A stretch of DNA of 64,000 bases, taken from NCBI GenBank assembly GCA_910585635.1, contig CAJUFE010000013.1, forward strand, positions 20,005-84,004, in the 5' to 3' direction. A model generated the notes under the pieces. The model was given only the letters and a program-made list of their open reading frames with translations, was not told where the DNA came from and ran no database searches. Below are positions 1 through 8,782 of this stretch, in pieces. How positions within the stretch are numbered: the stretch's first letter is position 1; each line of letters starts with the position of its first letter. The translations under genes were made by a program, and so were the position numbers. This stretch comes from an uncultured Lachnospiraceae bacterium (GTDB lineage: Bacteria > Bacillota > Clostridia > Lachnospirales > Lachnospiraceae).

Positions 1-890
1 AGCATAGATCCATCTCGATAGATGACTTTTCTTTTGGAATAGAGAGATTTATCATTGGGTTAACTAAAAAAGCGATCATAGCGAATACAATGGCGACGGT
101 TGCAGATACAATATGGAGTGATTATGGATCGAGTAGTTGTATTGTAGTTTGGATAGGAAGTATTGCATATTCATTACAGATATATTTTGATTTTTGGGGA
201 TATAGTGATATGGCTATAGGACTTGGTAGGATATTGGGCTTTCATTTCCTTCCAAATTTTGACCATCCGTATGTGTCCAAGGATATATCAGAGTTTTGGA
301 GAAGGTGGCATATATCATTGTCATCCTGGTTCCGTGATTATGTTTATATACCATTGGGTGGAAACAGAAAGAAGGTTTATCTAAACTTAGCTATAGTGTT
401 TATTTTAACTGGGATCTGGCATGGGGCAGCATGGAATTTTATATTGTGGGGTACACTAAATGGCGTTTTTTGTATAGTAGAACGTTTGATAAGACAATAT
501 AAAAAGAAAAAAGGATATAAATACCGCTCTCCATTATTTCTTTCTCATATATATACCCTGCTAGTCATCAACTTTGGTTGGGTTTTGTTTAGGGCTCCGA
601 GTATTACAGATGCGATAAAATATATAAAGATCATGCTTGGCATACACAAAATAACAACACCTGGGTTTACCGTATTTTGGTATCTTGATAGATGGACTGT
701 CTCCATAATGATGATAGCGATATTACTTTCTTCAAAGATCCCAAACTATATTAGCGAACAAATGCATGATAAATTATCTGAGAAACTATGGTTTTTCTTA
801 AAGCATAGTGCATTGTTGATGTTATTACTTCTATCTATGATGAGGATAGTATCAGGAACATATAATCCTTTTATATATTTTCAATTTTAG
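1..890 (+). CDS. MBOAT-family O-acyltransferase (5' partial)
   Basis: Membrane-bound O-acyltransferase of the AlgI/DltB type. These move acyl (usually acetyl) groups across the membrane to exported glycans. The frame is open from base 3 (reading ...FGIERFIIGLTKK...) with no start in the window, so the gene begins upstream; the first in-frame ATG at 90 is internal. Visible are several hydrophobic spans and the family core GIWHGAAWNF with the invariant His. The next gene is a periplasmic AlgJ/DHHW-like protein, the usual partner of such acyltransferases. The gene is clearly more AT-rich than the genes after 2.1 kb. The family is certain; the acylated polymer is not known. Confidence 0.9.
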   Translation, partial: HRSISIDDFSFGIERFIIGLTKKAIIANTMATVADTIWSDYGSSSCIVVWIGSIAYSLQIYFDFWGYSDMAIGLGRILGFHFLPNFDHPYVSKDISEFWRRWHISLSSWFRDYVYIPLGGNRKKVYLNLAIVFILTGIWHGAAWNFILWGTLNGVFCIVERLIRQYKKKKGYKYRSPLFLSHIYTLLVINFGWVLFRAPSITDAIKYIKIMLGIHKITTPGFTVFWYLDRWTVSIMMIAILLSSKIPNYISEQMHDKLSEKLWFFLKHSALLMLLLLSMMRIVSGTYNPFIYFQF

Positions 891-927
891 CGATGGCCTT
901 ATTTACATATTGTTTGAGGAATGGTCT

Positions 928-2073
928 ATGTCGAATAGAAAGAACCAAATAGCATTTTGTATATTGTTTATGCTGATCATTACAATGCCAATGATATTTA
1001 TGAATATAAAAGATGGGACAGTATCAGAGGCTGAAAAGAGAGTGTTGGAAAAGAAACCTTTGTTCTTTGATGGTGAAGGAAAGATCAATAGAGAGTATAC
1101 ATCTGATCTTGAAAAATGGATCAATGATAATGTTGGGTTTAGAAATTTGATGGTGATCTTGAATGCGAGGATCCAATATCATTGTTTTCATGTATTGTCC
1201 AATAACAGTGATATGTATTTAGGACCTAAAGGTGAATTTAATTACGCAACAAAAGCGATACTTGAAGATTATCAGCATTTTAATCTATATCCGGATAAAT
1301 ATAATGAATGGAACGCAAAAAGTTTGCAGACAATAAGTGATCATGTTGAAGGATCAGGTGCCCAGTTTTATTACTTTCAATGCTGGGATAAACATTCAGT
1401 ATATCCAGAATATTTTCCAAGGACAGTAATACAATATGGGAAATATTCTAAAACAGATCATTTGATCGAAACCATCAAAAATAAATCATCGGTTAATGTT
1501 ATTTCGGTTAAGGATACATTGATCGATAGTAAAAATGATCATCAGGTTTATAGTAAATGGGGAGATCCAACACATTGGACACAAAGAGGAGCATATATAG
1601 CATATAAAGAATTGATGAATGTGCTTAATTCTAATAATGATAATAGGTTTCGTGTTCTTGAAGAGGATGCGTACGATATTATCTTAACAGACCAAGGAAG
1701 TAATATATTTGGAGGTATCCATAAGATCGATATGCTTGAAAATTTTGTGTTGATCGATCAACAAGCGGATCTGTCCAATGACAAGTTAACATTGTATTCG
1801 GATGATCAGAGGCATAAGTATTATGTTAATGAAAACGTAGATAATGATACAAGGATCTTGATCATTGGAGATAGTTATTTCGATGGATATATTATTGATG
1901 ATATTGCTGAGAGTTTTAATGAAACTATCATGCTTTGGAATGAGTATACAAGATATATTAGTGATATAGTCGAAGTCTATCAACCGGATATTGTGATACT
2001 AGAAGCTGCAGAAAGAGTGGATATATCAAATGAAATAATTGCTGGGGCGGAGATCATCGATAATAAAAATTGA
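928..2073 (+). CDS. AlgJ/DHHW-like SGNH-fold acetylation partner
   Basis: An exported, membrane-anchored protein of about 381 residues. It has one N-terminal hydrophobic segment (about residues 8-26), then an extracytoplasmic domain. Motifs are PTHWTQRGAY near residue 215 and GDSYFDGY near residue 313, the nucleophile and His-containing blocks of AlgJ/AlgX/DHHW proteins that work with MBOAT acyltransferases in glycan O-acetylation. A TTG at 910 is in frame, but GAGGA at 915-919 is well spaced for ATG 928, which I take as the start. It follows the MBOAT gene by 37 bp and shares its AT-rich composition. Substrate unknown. Confidence 0.75.
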   Translation: MSNRKNQIAFCILFMLIITMPMIFMNIKDGTVSEAEKRVLEKKPLFFDGEGKINREYTSDLEKWINDNVGFRNLMVILNARIQYHCFHVLSNNSDMYLGPKGEFNYATKAILEDYQHFNLYPDKYNEWNAKSLQTISDHVEGSGAQFYYFQCWDKHSVYPEYFPRTVIQYGKYSKTDHLIETIKNKSSVNVISVKDTLIDSKNDHQVYSKWGDPTHWTQRGAYIAYKELMNVLNSNNDNRFRVLEEDAYDIILTDQGSNIFGGIHKIDMLENFVLIDQQADLSNDKLTLYSDDQRHKYYVNENVDNDTRILIIGDSYFDGYIIDDIAESFNETIMLWNEYTRYISDIVEVYQPDIVILEAAERVDISNEIIAGAEIIDNKN

Positions 2074-2097
2074 TAAGATACACGAGGAGCTGATGCC

Positions 2098-3228
2098 ATG
2101 GAGCGATATGATAAGATCATCATAGGTGCAGGACTATACGGACTATATTCTGCTCTTTTCTGTGGTCGGAGAAGGCAAAAGATCCTAGTGCTGGAATGCG
2201 ATCCAGCACCCTTTCGTCGTGCTACCTATATCAACCAAGCCCGTGTCCACCAGGGTTATCACTATCCCAGGTCTCTTGCCACCGCGATGCGGTCAGCGGA
2301 GTATTTTGAGCGGTTCAACAAGGACTATGCCTTCTGTATAAACCAGGGGTTTGACCAGGTGTACGCCACATCTAGCCGGTATTCCTGGACGGATGGGGAG
2401 CAGTTCAAACGGTTCTGTAGAGCAGCGGGTATCCCCTGTGAGGAGCTGCACCCGGGGCGGTTTTTCAAGGACCGCATGTGCGATGGGGCGTTCCTGACCA
2501 GGGAGTACACCTATGATGCCATGATCCTAAAGGACTATCTCTTAGCAGAGTTGGAGGCCCTGGACCATGTGTCGATCCGATATGGCATCACCATAGAGCG
2601 TATCGAAAAGCTACAGGATGCATACGCGGTCCGCTTGGATGATGGCAAGGGGTATGGGACAGGCTTCCTCCTGAACGCGACCTATGCAGGGACCGACCAG
2701 ATCTTAGAGATGGCTGGGTTTGAGAAGTTCAGGATCAAATATGAGCTATGTGAGATCATCCTCTGTGAGCCGGATGAACGTTTGAGGCCCTATGGGTTCA
2801 CGGTCATGGACGGCCCCTTCTTCTCGATCATGCCCTTTGGGAAGACAGGGCTGCACTCGCTCACATCGGTGACCTTCACGCCCCATACCACAAGTTATGA
2901 GGATGTACCGACGTTCCCCTGCCAGGAGGAGAGTGGAGGATATTGTTCGCCCCTACGGCTGGGGAACTGTAACGATTGTCCGGCAAAGCCGGGGACAGCT
3001 TTCCCCTATATGGCGGGCCTGGCGAGGCGGTATCTGAAGGATGGGTTCGGGTTCGCTTATAAGGGGTCCCTGTTCTCGATGAAGCCGATCCTGATGCGCT
3101 CGGAGATCGATGATTCCAGGCCCACGGTGGTCAGGACATACTCACGGGACCCTACGTTCGTCAGTGTCCTCTCCGGGAAGATAAACACGGTCTATGACCT
3201 TGATGAGGTGCTCAGTGATGAGGGATAG
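2098..3228 (+). CDS. FAD-dependent oxidoreductase (DAO-like)
   Basis: A 376-residue protein opening with a Rossmann dinucleotide-binding site (IIIGAGLYGLYSA, residues 7-19) and an acidic end of strand 2 (LVLECD), as in glycine-oxidase/DAO-type flavoproteins. A Cys-rich stretch (FPC...YCS...NCNDCP, about residues 275-300) is unusual for the family. The start has a good ribosome binding site (GAGGAG, 2082-2087). It begins a run of six genes joined by overlaps that also encodes glycosyltransferases and sugar-modifying enzymes, so a sugar or glycolipid substrate is an inference. There is a sharp rise in GC from the two preceding genes. Confidence 0.7.
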   Translation: MERYDKIIIGAGLYGLYSALFCGRRRQKILVLECDPAPFRRATYINQARVHQGYHYPRSLATAMRSAEYFERFNKDYAFCINQGFDQVYATSSRYSWTDGEQFKRFCRAAGIPCEELHPGRFFKDRMCDGAFLTREYTYDAMILKDYLLAELEALDHVSIRYGITIERIEKLQDAYAVRLDDGKGYGTGFLLNATYAGTDQILEMAGFEKFRIKYELCEIILCEPDERLRPYGFTVMDGPFFSIMPFGKTGLHSLTSVTFTPHTTSYEDVPTFPCQEESGGYCSPLRLGNCNDCPAKPGTAFPYMAGLARRYLKDGFGFAYKGSLFSMKPILMRSEIDDSRPTVVRTYSRDPTFVSVLSGKINTVYDLDEVLSDEG

Positions 3229-4156
3229 AGAGAAAGGTTTTGTATCAGCGGTCATCTATGTACATAACGCTGCGGATCGGGTAGGAGGGTTCCTGGAGAT
3301 GGTCATCCGGGTCCTTGAAGAAAATTTCGAACACTCAGAGATCATCTGTGTGGACGACCGCTCGGAGGATGGCAGCCTGCAGGCGGTCAAGGAGGCCAGT
3401 GCCGCTGCAAGGACCACCAGCATATCGGTGCTGGGCATGAGCCACTTCCATGGGCGGGAGCGGGCGATGGGGGCGGGCGTGGATCTGTCCATCGGGGACC
3501 TGGTGTTCGAGTTCGACGATACTGTATCAGATCTCAGGGAGGATGTGGTCATGCAGGTCTATGACCGGGCTATGGAAGGGTATGATATCGTCAGCGCGTC
3601 CCCTGACAGGGAGGAGAGGCTCTCTTCCCGGTTGTTCTACCAGGTGTTCGACCGTTTTGCGGACCTGCCATATGGGATGGGGACGGAGAGCTTCCGCCTC
3701 CTGAGCCGCAGGGCCATCAACCGGGTGGGGTCCATGAACCGGACCGTGCCTTATCGGAAGGTGGCCTATGCGGAGAGTGGGCTCAGGATGGATAACATCC
3801 ACTATGTCCCTGCTGTAGGGGTGGGGCAAGAGCGGGATAAAGGGGAGGAGGGCTATCGGATCGGCCTGGCGGTGGATGCCCTGCTCCTGTTCACCGGGGT
3901 GGGGTATAAGTTCTCCATCGCTATGACCTTCGCCATGATGCTGATGTCCCTGTCCATGACCTTGTATTCCATCGTGGTCTATGCCACATCCCATCCCATA
4001 GCGGGATGGACCACCACGATCCTGTTCCTCTCGGTGGCGTTCTTCGGGCTGTTCGGGATCTCGACGATCATCATCAAGTACCTGCAGCTCCTACTGGAGC
4101 TGGTGGCCAAGAGGAAGCCGTACAGCTTTGAGAGCATAGAGAAGCTGACGAGATGA
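3218..4156 (+). CDS. Family 2 glycosyltransferase with C-terminal membrane anchor
   Basis: GT-A fold glycosyltransferase of the dolichol-phosphate-mannose synthase/GtrB style, about 312 residues. The N-terminal nucleotide site is IICVDDRSEDGS (residues 42-53) and a DXD-like acidic patch is VFEFDDTV (near residue 93). Two hydrophobic spans lie near the C-terminus (about 230-290). ATG 3218 overlaps the previous gene by 11 bp and has GAGGTG eight bases upstream; an in-frame ATG at 3194 has no such site. It probably transfers a sugar from a nucleotide sugar to a lipid carrier, feeding the GT39-like enzyme next door. The sugar is unknown. Confidence 0.75.
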   Translation: MRDREKGFVSAVIYVHNAADRVGGFLEMVIRVLEENFEHSEIICVDDRSEDGSLQAVKEASAAARTTSISVLGMSHFHGRERAMGAGVDLSIGDLVFEFDDTVSDLREDVVMQVYDRAMEGYDIVSASPDREERLSSRLFYQVFDRFADLPYGMGTESFRLLSRRAINRVGSMNRTVPYRKVAYAESGLRMDNIHYVPAVGVGQERDKGEEGYRIGLAVDALLLFTGVGYKFSIAMTFAMMLMSLSMTLYSIVVYATSHPIAGWTTTILFLSVAFFGLFGISTIIIKYLQLLLELVAKRKPYSFESIEKLTR

Positions 4157-6018
4157 GAGGGGGACAAGAGATGGCGCTGTTATGTATGCTCTTCCCGGCT
4201 GCGGTGTTCTGCCATGTAAGGAACCGTCTATCAGGGATCCGGTATGAGTGGTCGGTGGATGGGGTGCTGGGGCTGCTGTTCGAGTATCTATGTGGGAACG
4301 CGCTGATCAACACGATCGTGATCGTATCGCGGATGGTCATCTCACATGCGGCAGGGGATATATATAAAGCCTTGAACGAGTATAGCGATCTTGCGGTGAA
4401 ATATCTTCTGGTGGCAGTGCTGTTAGCGTGTGTCTTGCCATATGTAGAGATATCGTTATCTAAGCTGTCCAGAGATTGGGCGTTCGACTTTCATCTCGAT
4501 ATAGGGACATCCCATGCCAGACTGAGCGATAAGGCAAAGGCCTGTATCGTTTGGAGCTATGGGGTGGTCATGGCCCTCCATCATCTGATAAGGTTGTTCG
4601 ATGATTGTTTTTGGGGAGATGAAGGTATCGTTGTACAAGCAGCCAGGATGTCGTGGGGAGCTATGTTGAACTATGTAGCTGTAAATGGGCATTCACCTTT
4701 TCATTATGCTTTTGCATGGATATGTGTGAATGTGTTCGGGGAGTCTGGCTTTATCTATCATCTGTCTGCCACACTGCCGTACTTTATCACAGTGGTCTTC
4801 ACCGTTACATCGGTGAGACGATGGTTTGGAAACAAAGCCTCTGTGGTATTGGTGACATTGTCCACGCTTTTGGGGTCGGCTGTGACCTATAACCTTGAGA
4901 TCCGGATGTATGCTTGGAGCCAGATGTTCCTTTTTGCTACATATCTGATGCTGTATGGATCTTATAAGACCAAAAAGGATATTTACCTCGTGCTGATGTC
5001 GATCAGTTCATTGGGTGCGGTATATTCCCATTATTTTGCTCTGGCGAGTATAGGCTTGCTATATCTGGTCTTACTGGTCTATATCGCTAAGATCAGATAT
5101 CGCGATATATGGAAGGTCCTCCTATCAGGTGGAACTGTAGCGGCCTTGCTGTTGCCTTGGTTGATCTTTGCAAAAAAGACAAGTGGTATGGTGATATCAA
5201 ATTACCGTCTAAGTGCTGTTAGTTGGCAGGATTGTATTGGAGCTATCTTCCATTCAGAGTATTCTACGTTTTTGTTGACATTATTTTTCGTGACATTATC
5301 GGTCCGAGTAGTGTATGACCTTGGCTTGATAAAGATAAAAGTGAGTAGAGATGATAAGAAGGTATTGGACTTAAGGATAAAGTTGAGAGATATACAGTTG
5401 GATACAGAATGGGTATGGATCATAAGTGGATCGATCGCGGTGTTTGGGACGATAGCTATATCCGAAATGATCTCAGTGTTAGTATATCCGATCATCGTCT
5501 TACGTTATCTATATCCTTCCTTTATCATGATCTGGCTCCTATTTGCGATCGATATCTCTAAGTGTAAGTTGGGGCGGCTGTGGACAGTATTGCTGGTCAT
5601 CTTTATCTTTATGACGTGTTATCCCACATATCTAGATACGATAAAGAACGAACGTGAAAATGATAGGAGATTAAAGTCAACTTTGGCTGCAACGACATCG
5701 GAGATGGACGGGAACGATCTCATTTATACAAACATACTCCATTTTGATTGGACTGTGGCGGATGTTTATTATCCAGAGATCCAGCATGAACTGTTTGGAT
5801 GTGCAAAATGGTGGGGGACTGTCGAGATCCCTGCGTTAGATAGGGATATGGATCATTGGCTATTTTTGGGTGCGCCAGTATCAGAGGAGGTGACCAGCCA
5901 TCTGGGAGATATGGGATATGGACTAGAGCTAGTCGTTGACTGCGGATATATAGGGACTGGGGATGTATGGATCTATAAAGTGGTCCCTGAAGTTGAAGAT
6001 GAAGGGGGCAGGCTATGA
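4153..6018 (+). CDS. GT39/ArnT-like polytopic membrane glycosyltransferase
   Basis: A polytopic membrane protein of 621 residues. An N-terminal hydrophobic region (1-115) precedes a GT-C fold part with the luminal acidic motif WGDEGIV (about residue 152) and LEIRMYAW (about 250), the pattern of PMT/ArnT/GT39 enzymes that use lipid-phosphate sugars on the outer face of the membrane. It ends in a soluble extracytoplasmic domain (about 510-621). ATG 4153 overlaps the preceding stop as ATGA; ATG 4171 has a better-spaced AGAGGGGG and is an alternative. It is coupled by ATGA to the downstream epimerase. The acceptor is not predictable. Confidence 0.7.
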   Translation: MRGGQEMALLCMLFPAAVFCHVRNRLSGIRYEWSVDGVLGLLFEYLCGNALINTIVIVSRMVISHAAGDIYKALNEYSDLAVKYLLVAVLLACVLPYVEISLSKLSRDWAFDFHLDIGTSHARLSDKAKACIVWSYGVVMALHHLIRLFDDCFWGDEGIVVQAARMSWGAMLNYVAVNGHSPFHYAFAWICVNVFGESGFIYHLSATLPYFITVVFTVTSVRRWFGNKASVVLVTLSTLLGSAVTYNLEIRMYAWSQMFLFATYLMLYGSYKTKKDIYLVLMSISSLGAVYSHYFALASIGLLYLVLLVYIAKIRYRDIWKVLLSGGTVAALLLPWLIFAKKTSGMVISNYRLSAVSWQDCIGAIFHSEYSTFLLTLFFVTLSVRVVYDLGLIKIKVSRDDKKVLDLRIKLRDIQLDTEWVWIISGSIAVFGTIAISEMISVLVYPIIVLRYLYPSFIMIWLLFAIDISKCKLGRLWTVLLVIFIFMTCYPTYLDTIKNERENDRRLKSTLAATTSEMDGNDLIYTNILHFDWTVADVYYPEIQHELFGCAKWWGTVEIPALDRDMDHWLFLGAPVSEEVTSHLGDMGYGLELVVDCGYIGTGDVWIYKVVPEVEDEGGRL

Positions 6019-7013
6019 CCGCATTAGTAGGCTATACAGGTTTTGTAGGGAGCAATATCTACGCCGCCGCTGATAGACAGATACAGGCAGTATATAACTC
6101 AAAAAATATAGAGGGAGCTTATGGGACAAGACCGGAGCTGTTGATCTATGCCGGACTGAGGGCAGAAAAATATCTGGCGGACTATGCGCCGGAGGAGGAT
6201 ATGGACCGCATCCGTCAGGCGGAGGAGAACATCGAGAGGATAGCCCCTGAGGAGCTGGTCCTCATCTCCACGATCGATGTGTTCAAGACGCCAAAGGATG
6301 TGGATGAACACTCCCCGATCCACACGGATGGTCTCCATGCCTATGGCTATGACCGGTACCAGCTGGAGCTCTGGGTCCGGGAGCGATATCCGGACGCGCT
6401 GATCATCCGCCTCCCGGCCCTGTTCGGGAAGGGGATAAAAAAGAACTTCATCTATGACCTCATCCATGTGACCCCTTCGATGCTGAGAGCGGAGAAGTTC
6501 GAGGAGCTGGCAGCGAGGGATAGAGGTCTAGAGCGATACTATAAGCTCCAGGATAACGGGTTCTATAAGGTGGATGTAGCGGATGCGGATAGGAGGGCAT
6601 TGAGAGAGCGGTTCCGGCGGCTGGGCTTCTCCGCCCTCAACTTCACGGACAGCAGGAGCGTGTACCAGTTCTACAACCTGGCCCACCTATGGCGGGATAT
6701 ACAGACTGCACTGGGCGCGGGGATCACCCTGTGGCATCCGGCTACAGAGCCAGTATCGGCGGGGGAGGTCTATACATATCTGACGGGAGGGACGTTCGTC
6801 AATATGCTCAGCGGGTCCCCGGCAGACTATGGGTACAGGACGGTACATGCAGAGCTCTTTGGTGGGAGCGATGGCTATATCGCGGATAGGGCCACGGTAT
6901 TGGCAGAGATAGAGGGTTTTGTGAGAGGATATACAGAGGATAAGGATATCGGCGATAGCAGTGACATCGGCAGACTGTGGGCCAGGGAGCCAGATGGGAT
7001 GGTGAACAGATGA
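6015..7013 (+). CDS. NAD-dependent epimerase/dehydratase family protein
   Basis: A 332-residue extended-SDR-like protein with the N-terminal glycine motif GYTGFVGSNIY (residues 5-15). The usual catalytic YxxxK is read here as YGYDRYQLE, with Arg or no basic residue where Lys is expected, so chemistry may differ or be lost. It overlaps the upstream gene and the next gene by ATGA. The context (two GT2s, a GT39, an isomerase) suggests it makes or edits a sugar for the same surface glycan. It may act as an oxidoreductase or a binding protein instead of a classical 4-epimerase. Confidence 0.65.
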   Translation: MTALVGYTGFVGSNIYAAADRQIQAVYNSKNIEGAYGTRPELLIYAGLRAEKYLADYAPEEDMDRIRQAEENIERIAPEELVLISTIDVFKTPKDVDEHSPIHTDGLHAYGYDRYQLELWVRERYPDALIIRLPALFGKGIKKNFIYDLIHVTPSMLRAEKFEELAARDRGLERYYKLQDNGFYKVDVADADRRALRERFRRLGFSALNFTDSRSVYQFYNLAHLWRDIQTALGAGITLWHPATEPVSAGEVYTYLTGGTFVNMLSGSPADYGYRTVHAELFGGSDGYIADRATVLAEIEGFVRGYTEDKDIGDSSDIGRLWAREPDGMVNR

Positions 7014-7801
7014 GCAAGCTGGCGATATCAAACATCGCCTGGCCAGAGCATCTGGACGGGCAGGTCTATGGGCTGATGGAGAGGTATGGCTTTGAAGGGC
7101 TGGAGGTCGCCCCGACCCGGGTGTTCCCAGAGGCCCCATATGACCGGTTGGTAGAGGCTGCCGCATGGGCTGCGGGGCTGAAGGAGCAGCATGGTCTCAT
7201 CATCCCATCCATACAGTCCATATGGTATGGCAGGCAGGAAGCGCTCTTTGGTACAGAGGAGGAACGGGGCATCCTGCTGGACCATACAAAAAAGGCGATA
7301 GACTTTGCGGCGGCCATAGGCTGCAGGAACCTGGTGTTCGGCTGCCCGAAGAACCGTAGGCTCTGTGATGGGGCCGACCTGGAGGTGGGTATCCGGTTCT
7401 TCAGGACGATCGGGGACTATGCCTGTTCCAAAGGGATCGTGGTCGGGATGGAGGCGAACCCGTCGATCTACGGTACGGACTATATAAACGATACAGAGGC
7501 AGCCTTCCGGTTGATCGGGCAGGTGGGATCGGAAGGGTTCAGGCTGGACCTGGATACCGGGACCATGATCCAGAATGGGGAGGAGGCCGCTATGCTGGAG
7601 GGCAGAGTGCGTCATATCAGCCATGTCCACATCAGCGAGCCGTGGCTAAAACCGATCCAGGAGAGGGAGCTGCACAGGGAGCTGGAACGGCTGTTGGATG
7701 CGGAAGGGTATCATGGCTATGTATCCATCGAGATGGGCAGGAGCGATGATATCCGGATGATCGAGGATGTGCTCCGGTATGTCAGGGAGGTGTTCGCTTG
7801 A
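7010..7801 (+). CDS. Sugar phosphate isomerase/epimerase-like TIM barrel
   Basis: A 263-residue protein of the xylose-isomerase-like TIM-barrel superfamily (AP_endonuc_2). Strands carry conserved acidic and His metal-ligand candidates: FEGLEVAPTR near residue 22, GMEANPSIYG near 147, RLDLDTG near 180, HVHISEPWL near 205 and VSIEMGRS near 240. ATG 7010 overlaps the previous stop as ATGA; a GTG at 6977 is in frame but lies inside the upstream gene. It presumably interconverts a sugar or sugar acid for this cluster. Cluster membership supports a biosynthetic role. Confidence 0.7.
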   Translation: MSKLAISNIAWPEHLDGQVYGLMERYGFEGLEVAPTRVFPEAPYDRLVEAAAWAAGLKEQHGLIIPSIQSIWYGRQEALFGTEEERGILLDHTKKAIDFAAAIGCRNLVFGCPKNRRLCDGADLEVGIRFFRTIGDYACSKGIVVGMEANPSIYGTDYINDTEAAFRLIGQVGSEGFRLDLDTGTMIQNGEEAAMLEGRVRHISHVHISEPWLKPIQERELHRELERLLDAEGYHGYVSIEMGRSDDIRMIEDVLRYVREVFA

Positions 7802-8592
7802 TATATGAGGGGATCGGTGGCGTACCCAGGTTCGCCTGTACGGAATACAAGGAGAGGACGAAGGACTATGTGGTCCTGATCCCGATCATCGATGAGGGGG
7901 AACGGATCATCCGGGAGCTGGGGCGTGCCGTAGCGCACCATGTACACGACCATGCGGATATCGTGATCTGTGATGGCGGGTCCACAGACGGCTGCACAGA
8001 GGAGGGCAGGCTCCGGGCGCTGGAGGTCAACACACTCTTGGTGGAACAGGATATAGGAAAGCAGGGGGCGCAGCTGCGCATGGGCATCTGGTGGGCCTTA
8101 CAGAGAGGGTATGAGGGGATCATCACGATCGATGGCAACGATAAGGACAGCATCGAGGATGTGCCGCGCTTCATCCAGAAGCTGCAGGAAGGCTATGACC
8201 TGGTCCAGGGGTCCAGGTTCGTAAAGGGCGGGAGGGCGGAGAACACACCGCTCATCCGTATGATATCGGTCAGGCTCATCCATGCGCCTGTGATCTCCCT
8301 GACCGCCCGTCATCGGTTCACGGACACGACCAATGCATACAGGGCCTATTCTGCCCGATATCTGACCGATGAGCGGGTCCAGCCGCTGCGGGATATCTTC
8401 ATGACCTATGAGCTCCTGGCCTATCTGTCCGTGCGCGCCACCCAGATCGGGATGAGGGTTTGTGAGATCCCGGTCACGAGGGCTTATCCAAAGACCGGGA
8501 GGATCCCCACGAAGATCCGCTCTTTTAGAGGGAACGGCGAGCTGCTGAAGATCCTCTTTAAGAACGCCTTGGGGGCTTATGATCCAAGGTGA
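7798..8592 (+). CDS. Family 2 glycosyltransferase (polyprenyl-phosphate type)
   Basis: A 264-residue GT-A protein without membrane spans. VICDGGSTDGC (near residue 57) is the nucleotide-binding block and TIDGNDKDS (near 109) the DXD-type metal site; DTTNAYRAYSARYL resembles the acceptor-side region of DPM-like enzymes. A TTG start at 7798 is preferred: GGGAGGTG lies 5 bases before it, and TTGA overlaps the previous stop in the same way as the other junctions of this operon. It is the last gene of the coupled run; about 190 bp without a gene follow. Confidence 0.75.
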   Translation: MIYEGIGGVPRFACTEYKERTKDYVVLIPIIDEGERIIRELGRAVAHHVHDHADIVICDGGSTDGCTEEGRLRALEVNTLLVEQDIGKQGAQLRMGIWWALQRGYEGIITIDGNDKDSIEDVPRFIQKLQEGYDLVQGSRFVKGGRAENTPLIRMISVRLIHAPVISLTARHRFTDTTNAYRAYSARYLTDERVQPLRDIFMTYELLAYLSVRATQIGMRVCEIPVTRAYPKTGRIPTKIRSFRGNGELLKILFKNALGAYDPR

Positions 8593-8782
8593 GGCGATAA
8601 AGATGGATGGTGTTTTAACAAAGCAGTCTATGTTCTGCTATATGTAAGAGCTTCTTTATCCATACATCTCACAGGGGTAAGTTGCGGCTAGATGTTGCCA
8701 AGCAACTGCTAATATCAGGGACGCGTAAATGGCATTAAGATGTTCGTAAACGTTGTGTATGGATGACAGAAGGGAGGCTCAT

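Noticed and set aside
8593..8782. Riboswitch or tRNA in the gap before the GtrB-like gene
   Set aside because: Only a 6-bp stem (AGTTGC/GCAACT) is visible; no aptamer motif or cloverleaf.
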